Origin: Macrostomum hystrix
Lineage: Eukaryota; Platyhelminthes; Macrostomidae
Direction of reading: 5' to 3'
Length of the DNA: 64,000 bases
NCBI GenBank assembly: GCA_950097015.1
Contig: CATNEN010000008.1
Span: 3,942,501 to 4,006,500, forward strand
The position numbers and the translations under genes are program-made. Positions 60,101 through 64,000 of the stretch are shown here, in pieces; position 1 is the first letter of the stretch, and each line of letters starts with the position of its first letter. Below the pieces are notes generated by a model. That model saw nothing but the letters and a program-made list of their open reading frames with translations. It had not been told where the DNA came from and did no database searches.

Positions 60101-62236
60101 GTGCATTTCCCGTTGCCAAGGGCTGGTAACGAAAATGATGGTAACGAGTCGTTATCAACAGTGTGCATTTCCCGTTGCCAAGGGCTGGTAACGAAAATGA
60201 TGGTAACGAGTCGTTATCAACAGTGTGCATTTCCCGTTGCCAAGGGCTGGTAACGAAAATGATGGTAACGAGTCGTTATCAACAGTGTGCATTTCCCGTT
60301 GCCTGACCATTTTTCGTTACCAATTTTCCGAAAAAAATTTTATACGACATTACTAGCACTGAAAATTTAATATTTTGCTGCATTTAAAATGTTTAAACTG
60401 TTTATTGGTCAATCAGTAGACTGGCCATAGTCTGTTAGTCTGTAGGCAATATTAGCCTAAGGCCATGATGGCTCAGAGTCGGAGACAGAGTGATAATGAT
60501 AACAATGTTGAAAGTGATGATGCTAACGCTGTAACTGCATCTGTTACTGTAACTGCATCTGTTACTATAACTATAATTGTAAAATTACTTACTTATTATA
60601 CAACTGATAATAAAGCTTTACGTGTTAATAACATGCTAATTTAAAAAAACTGGAGCGGATTTAGGCCTAAAATGTAAGAAAATATAAAGTAATGATTAAA
60701 AGTAACGACAGTAAAAGTTACCGCCTATATCGTTACTTTTTTAGTAACACGTTAATCGCTTTCATCCACCAAAATTTCTTCTCCAGCTAATTCTGATACC
60801 ACTTTTACAGCTATTTGAACTCAAGAAACTGGGAATTAAGTGTCTTGCTCAAAGACACAAATCGATCGATTACCTTTGATTGGGATTCGAACTCTAGCGA
60901 AAATCCGATTTTAGCCCTCGTGAGCTTCGGGAAAATGCTTCTAAAAAGCAGTTTTAAATCTCAAAAAATCTAAATTCAGAATCACAACTAATAATTTTAG
61001 CACTAAAGAGTCGGCCTTTCTAAGCCAATTTACTAGGAAAATTGCTGGCAAATCAAAGTCTAGAGCTTGCCAGAAGCCAGGAGAAGAGAGAAGAAAAAAA
61101 ACAGATGCTGTTTTTAGGGAGCCCACAGGTGAGCAGTTGGGCTGTTTGGATTTTTTTGCGAATCTCAAATTGCGTGCTCTTCTCCTGCTGTTTATCCCGT
61201 GAAAACAAGAAATGAAAAGCAAGCGATTAACTGTATCGAATTGGATGCTTTGATGCTTTGTTTGCTTTTTTAGTTGCAGAGTGAGCAAACAGAATCAGTT
61301 AGCTGCGCTGCAACAGCAGGAAAATGGGATTCAGCGATTCGAGAAGAGACACAAATTACCCCAGCAAGTCCCGCGCTAGAAGATCGCGGCAAAGCAATCG
61401 GCATAGCAGCTTGGAGTGAGACACTGCTGAGAGTAGAATGACCTCGCTATTTTCAAGTAATGCCAACTTCACGATTGCACCCAAACCTATAATGACCGAT
61501 TCTCGTTAAAGTGTTTCGTTCCACGATCGATTTGAACTAAATGTAGCAACTCATCTCCCTCCAGTTGGTTAAAAAATAAAATTCAAATCAACTCACATTG
61601 CCCTTCTCAAACGGGTTCTTATGAGTGAGCGAGTATTTCAGAGGCCGGATGCCCGTGTCGGATTTGCTGCCAAACAGATTGCAGTAGACGTTGGCGTCCG
61701 TGCCAGCGTAGCGGACTTTGCCAGTCTTCACCAGAATGTGGTACTTTTGCACTGAGGTATAGTTAAACGGCTGTTAGAGCTTTCCCAGTCAGCAGACTGC
61801 ATTTGGCAAAAAATTCTTTGAGTCCTGAACAGCTCACCTGGCAGCACATCCCGGATGTCCTTGCCCTCCGCTGGCAGCTCGCGCACCACGCTGCGATCGT
61901 CTTCACTCTCAGCCAGCCACCGGCCGCATCGGAACTCGAAGGTCGCGTCCGGGTTGTCCGCCCCGGCCGCCGTGCGCCTGAGAAGTATTCGCTCCAGGAA
62001 CCAGCCCGCTACGGCGCCGGAGTTGTCGTGACCGACTCGCAGCTTGAACGGCGTGCCAACCAGCGGGGTGTGGATCTTGAAGGTGTCCACCTTGCCGCGC
62101 TCGAAGCTTCCTCGAACGGCGTCAAGAAAGATGTCCTCCGACTTGGCCTTGTCGCCGTAGAGAGCCAAGTAGACTTTGGCATCGGTGCCGGCGCTCTGCT
62201 TGTTGCCAGTGTGCACTTCTACGGACCATTCCTCCT
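48182..62236 (-). CDS. LOXHD1: LOXHD1-like PLAT-repeat protein, 3' 16 exons (partial)
   Basis: Exons (5' to 3'): 62236-61838, 61751-61597, 59942-59782, 59160-59090, 58971-58778, 57818-57626, 57317-55857, 54658-54260, 53914-53738, 53663-53550, 53473-52804, 52322-51831, 51727-51567, 51443-50387, 49190-48999 and 48366-48182. They encode about 2,025 residues with 13 tandem PLAT domains and a stop at 48182-48184. The first exon needs one base from upstream, so the gene continues past the window. Each domain shows the PLAT signature: V.TGD..GAGTDANVF, FERG..D, L..I.IGHD..G...GWFLD.V, and a final C..WL....DD. LOXHD1 (15 PLAT domains in mammals) is a stereocilia protein. PLAT 4 holds a ~215-residue acidic/Ser-Arg insertion (56390-57037). 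Exon 53914-53738 carries an apparent single-base insertion near 53899. Role in sensory or ciliated cells is inferred. Confidence 0.9.
48487..48712. repeat. 21-bp minisatellite, block 1 (last LOXHD1-like intron)
   Basis: About 11 copies of ACAGATGAGACAGTGAGGGT plus T. It abuts a related but distinct block at 48728-48935. Confidence 0.9.
48728..48935. repeat. 21-bp minisatellite, block 2, sister of block 1
   Basis: About 10 copies of ACAGGCGAGGCATTGAAGAT plus T. It has the same 21-bp length as block 1 and matches its unit at 15 of 21 positions. Confidence 0.9.
49640..49790 (+). mobile_element. short dispersed repeat, MITE-like copy 2
   Basis: GGGTGGAAAATTTTGATTCA, then GATGGTGGACTTTCACGAAA, then TTTGGGAGCTGTCGTGAAGT, then GTAGGCAGTGG match copy 1 (31555) and the reverse of copy 3 (54053). 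It ends with GAAATACCTTTCTGTCGTCT. It lies in the intron between LOXHD1-like exons 50387 and 49190. Confidence 0.65.
50165..50290 (+). mobile_element. SINE family A head fragment
   Basis: AAGGTCCTGAGTTCAAATCT followed by GCGTCGAGGCTTAGTT parallels the tRNA-like head and start of the body of the copy at 28905. The rest of the body is missing or unrecognisable. Confidence 0.5.
53895..53904 (-). other. apparent one-base insertion in PLAT 7 coding exon
   Basis: Splicing of exon 54260 (leftover 1 base) to 53914 gives R-V-P-Y-E, the conserved PLAT start. Three bases later the frame is lost. In the next frame the rest of the domain (YTSDKSGAGTSANVFIQIY) reads on to the donor at 53738 and all downstream exons. 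The total coding length over the 16 exons is one base more than a multiple of three, consistent with a single extra base in GAGAATT. A sequencing or assembly error is the simplest cause; a real inactivating change is possible. Confidence 0.7.
54053..54211 (-). mobile_element. MITE-like dispersed repeat, copy 3 with terminal inverted repeats
   Basis: The ends GAAAGACCACAAGGGGGATA and GAAATACCCACGTGGTCTTTC are imperfect inverted repeats. The interior on the minus strand matches copies 1 and 2. It lies inside the intron between PLAT 6 and PLAT 7 exons. Confidence 0.7.
54690..54870 (-). mobile_element. tRNA-derived SINE (family B), best copy
   Basis: On the minus strand: GTAGCCAGTGGTTCGGA (A-box-like), ACTTGAAGGTCGGAGG, GGTTCGATTCTCGAC (B-box-like), then GCAAGACACTGAACTC in the body. 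The order tRNA head then CAAGACACT core resembles SINEs with a conserved central domain that are widespread in animals. It is in the intron 54659-55856. Confidence 0.75.
55625..55828 (-). mobile_element. tRNA-derived SINE (family A), antisense copy
   Basis: The reverse complement of the 28905 copy, including the CCTCTCGC head region, GCGGCGAGGCCACATTTATT, the GCAGCCGCGGAGAGAAGG body and the GTGTACACTGACTGACGATG tail. It lies in the same orientation as the host gene, about 30 bases before the donor side of exon 55857. Confidence 0.85.
57955..58645. repeat. 10-bp minisatellite (TGGTATGGTT/TGGTGTGGTT)
   Basis: About 68 copies with A/G alternation and occasional TCG or TTA variants. It fills the intron between exons 57818 and 58778. 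The strand is G/T-rich and long TMVWYGLVWFG frames are artefacts. Confidence 0.92.
59975..60770. mobile_element. possible degraded hAT-type element
   Basis: It begins AGTGTTGGGCGCGTTACTCA and contains many GTAACG/CGTTAC words at both ends (right side CGTTACTTTTTTAGTAACAC). These resemble a common non-autonomous hAT group whose ends read TGTTGGG...GTTACT. No clean inverted repeat pair or target-site duplication was found, so the limits are approximate. It carries the 62-bp repeat. Confidence 0.4.
60047..60305. repeat. 62-bp direct repeat, four copies
   Basis: CTGGTAACGAAAATGATGGT landmarks recur at 60061, 60123 and 60185 and once more, a 62-bp period. Each unit includes GTTATCAACAGTGTGCATTT. 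Confidence 0.9.
60810..60935 (-). mobile_element. SINE family B fragment
   Basis: Minus strand: GAGTTCGAATCCCAATCAAA (B-box-like) followed by GTGTCTTTGAGCAAGACACT and TAATTCCCAG, the same order as in the 54690 copy. The 5' head is lost. Confidence 0.6.
60936..61596. other. intron sequence, no further feature seen
   Basis: Part of the 1.65-kb intron between LOXHD1-like exons 61597 and 59942. A 115-codon minus frame (60941-61288) has no recognisable content. Confidence 0.45.
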
Positions 62237-62269
62237 CTGACGGCGGGTGGATGAGATTGGATGGTGCTG

Positions 62270-63866
62270 GACTGGCTGCGATTCTAACTGGGGCTTCCTG
62301 CTGCGATTCTAACTGGGGCTTCCTGCTGCGATTCTAACTGGGGCTTCCTGCTGCGATTCTAACTGGGGCTTCCTGCTGCGATTCTAACTGGGGCTTCCTG
62401 CTGCGATTCTAACTGAGGCTTCCTGCTGCGATTCTAACTGGGGCTTCCTGCTGCGATTCTAACTGGGGCTTCCTGCTGCGATTCTAACTGGGGCTTCCTG
62501 CTGCGATTCTAACTGGGGCTTCCTGCTGCGATTCTAACTGAGTCTTCCTGCTGCTATTCTAACTGAGTCTTCCTGCTGCTATTCTAACTGAGTCTTCCTG
62601 CTGCGATTCTAGCTGGGGCTTCCTGCTGCGATTCTAACTGGGGCTTCCTGCTGCGATTCTAACTGGGGCTTCCTGCTGCGATTCTGGCTGGGGCTTCCTG
62701 CTGCGATTCTAACTGGGGCTTCCTGCTGCGATTCTAGCTGGGGCTTCCTGCTGCGATTCTAACTGGGGCTTCCTGCTGCGATTCTAGCTGGGGCTTCCTG
62801 CTGCGATTCTAACTGGGCCTTCCTGCTGCGATTCTAACTGGGGCTTCCTGCTGCGATTCTTGCTGGGCCTTCCTGCTGCGATTCTAGCTGGGGCTTCCTG
62901 CTGCGATTCTAACTGAGTCTTCCTGCTGCGATTCTAGCTGGGGCTTCCTGCTGCGATTCTAACTGGGCCTTCCTGCTGCGATTCTAACTGGATTTTCCTG
63001 CTGCGATTCTAACTGGGGCTTCCTGCTGCGATTCTAACTGAGTCTTCCTGCTGCGATTCTAACTGAGTATTCCTGCTGCGATTCTAACTGGGGCTTCCTG
63101 CTGCGATTCTAACTGGGGCTTCCTGCTGCGATTCTAACTGAGTCTTCCTGCTGCGATTCTAACTGAGTATTCCTGCTGCGATTCTAACTGGGGCTTCCTG
63201 CTGCGATTCTAACTGAGTATTCCTGCTGCGATTCTAACTGGGGCTTCCTGCTGCGATTCTAGCTGGGCCTTCCTGCTGCGATTCTAACTGGGGCTTCCTG
63301 CTGCGATTCTAACTGAGTATTCCTGCTGCGATTCTAACTGGGGCTTCCTGCTGCGATTCTAGCTGGGCCTTCCTGCTGCGATTCTAACTGGGGCTTCCTG
63401 CTGCGATTCTAACTGAGTATTCCTGCTGCGATTCTAACTGGGGCTTCCTGCTGCGATTCTAACTGTTCCTGCTGCGATTCTAACTGTTCCTGCTGCGATT
63501 CTGGCTAGGGCTTCCTGCTGCGATTCTAACTGGGGCTTCCTGCTGCGATTCTAACTGGGGCTTCCTGCTGCGATTCTAACTGTTCCTGCTGCGATTCTAA
63601 CTGGGGCTTCCTGCTGCGATTCTAACTGTTCCTGTTGCGATTCTAACTGTTCCTGCTGCGATTCTAACTGTTCCTGCTGCGATTCTAACTGTTCCTGCTG
63701 CGATTCTAACTGTTCCTGCTGCGATTCTGGCTGGGGCTTCCTGCTGCGATTCTAACTGTTCCTGCTGCGATTCTAACTGTTCCTGCTGCGATTCTAACTG
63801 TTCCTGCTGCGATTCTGGCTGGGGCTTCCTGCTGCGATTCTAACTGGGGCTTCCTGCTGCGATTAT
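62270..63866. repeat. 25-bp minisatellite, about 65 copies
   Basis: Units of GATTCTAACTGGGGCTTCCT plus GCTGC, with GAGTCTT, GAGTATT and GGGCCTT variants. From about 63460 a shortened unit lacking GGGGCTT (GATTCTAACTGTTCCTGCTG plus C) becomes common. The array begins 34 bases upstream of the LOXHD1-like exon at 62236, so it probably lies in the next intron. Confidence 0.95.
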
Positions 63867-64000
63867 AACTCAGGCTGTTCTCTTTAAAACAAGTTGTGCG
63901 GTCACAACAAAGATTTGTGCTACATTAAACAATGTATTGATCAAGAAATAAGAAAATAAATTGGAATAAAATCGAGAATTCATTCTAACAACAGGTTTTT

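Overview
This is nuclear DNA of an animal. Genes are split by GT-AG introns, and products include condensin SMC4, a LOXHD1-like PLAT-repeat protein, a four-EF-hand calmodulin relative, RAMP4/SERP and an LRR-Ig-FN3 membrane protein. There are no bacterial operons, rRNAs or CRISPR arrays. The moderately GC-rich codons, short introns, tRNA-derived SINEs and extreme load of minisatellites suggest an invertebrate, possibly a lophotrochozoan or free-living flatworm. The sequence alone does not settle the phylum.

Layout. 1-68 is the 3' end of an acidic/dibasic gene. 1677-3534 (+) is a complete two-exon gene for a secreted, very acidic protein with 22 near-identical repeats separated by RKKR sites. 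4.3-10.3 kb is repeat-rich DNA without a convincing gene. 10298-12876 (+) is an LRR-Ig-FN3 transmembrane protein. 13961-14637 is a foldback element. 15355-18777 (-) is a single-exon coiled-coil/FN3/SH3 protein resembling RIM-binding proteins. 21946-31406 (+) is SMC4, which I resolved into ten phase-consistent exons (1,493 residues). 34398-34595 (-) is RAMP4/SERP. 39425-45655 (+) is a six-exon calmodulin-like gene (175 residues). 46485-47153 is a non-autonomous hAT element with an 8-bp target-site duplication. 48182-62236 (-) holds the last 16 exons of a LOXHD1-like gene with 13 PLAT domains, whose 5' part lies beyond the window. 62.3-63.9 kb is a 25-bp minisatellite.

No functional linkage is evident between neighbours; this is an ordinary stretch of animal chromosome with unrelated genes on both strands. 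The most unusual features are the acidic multi-copy secreted precursor and its upstream relative; the pattern in which most introns carry their own distinct minisatellite; long disordered insertions inside conserved folds (SMC4 head-proximal coiled coil, PLAT domain 4); and an apparent one-base insertion in an otherwise intact PLAT exon.
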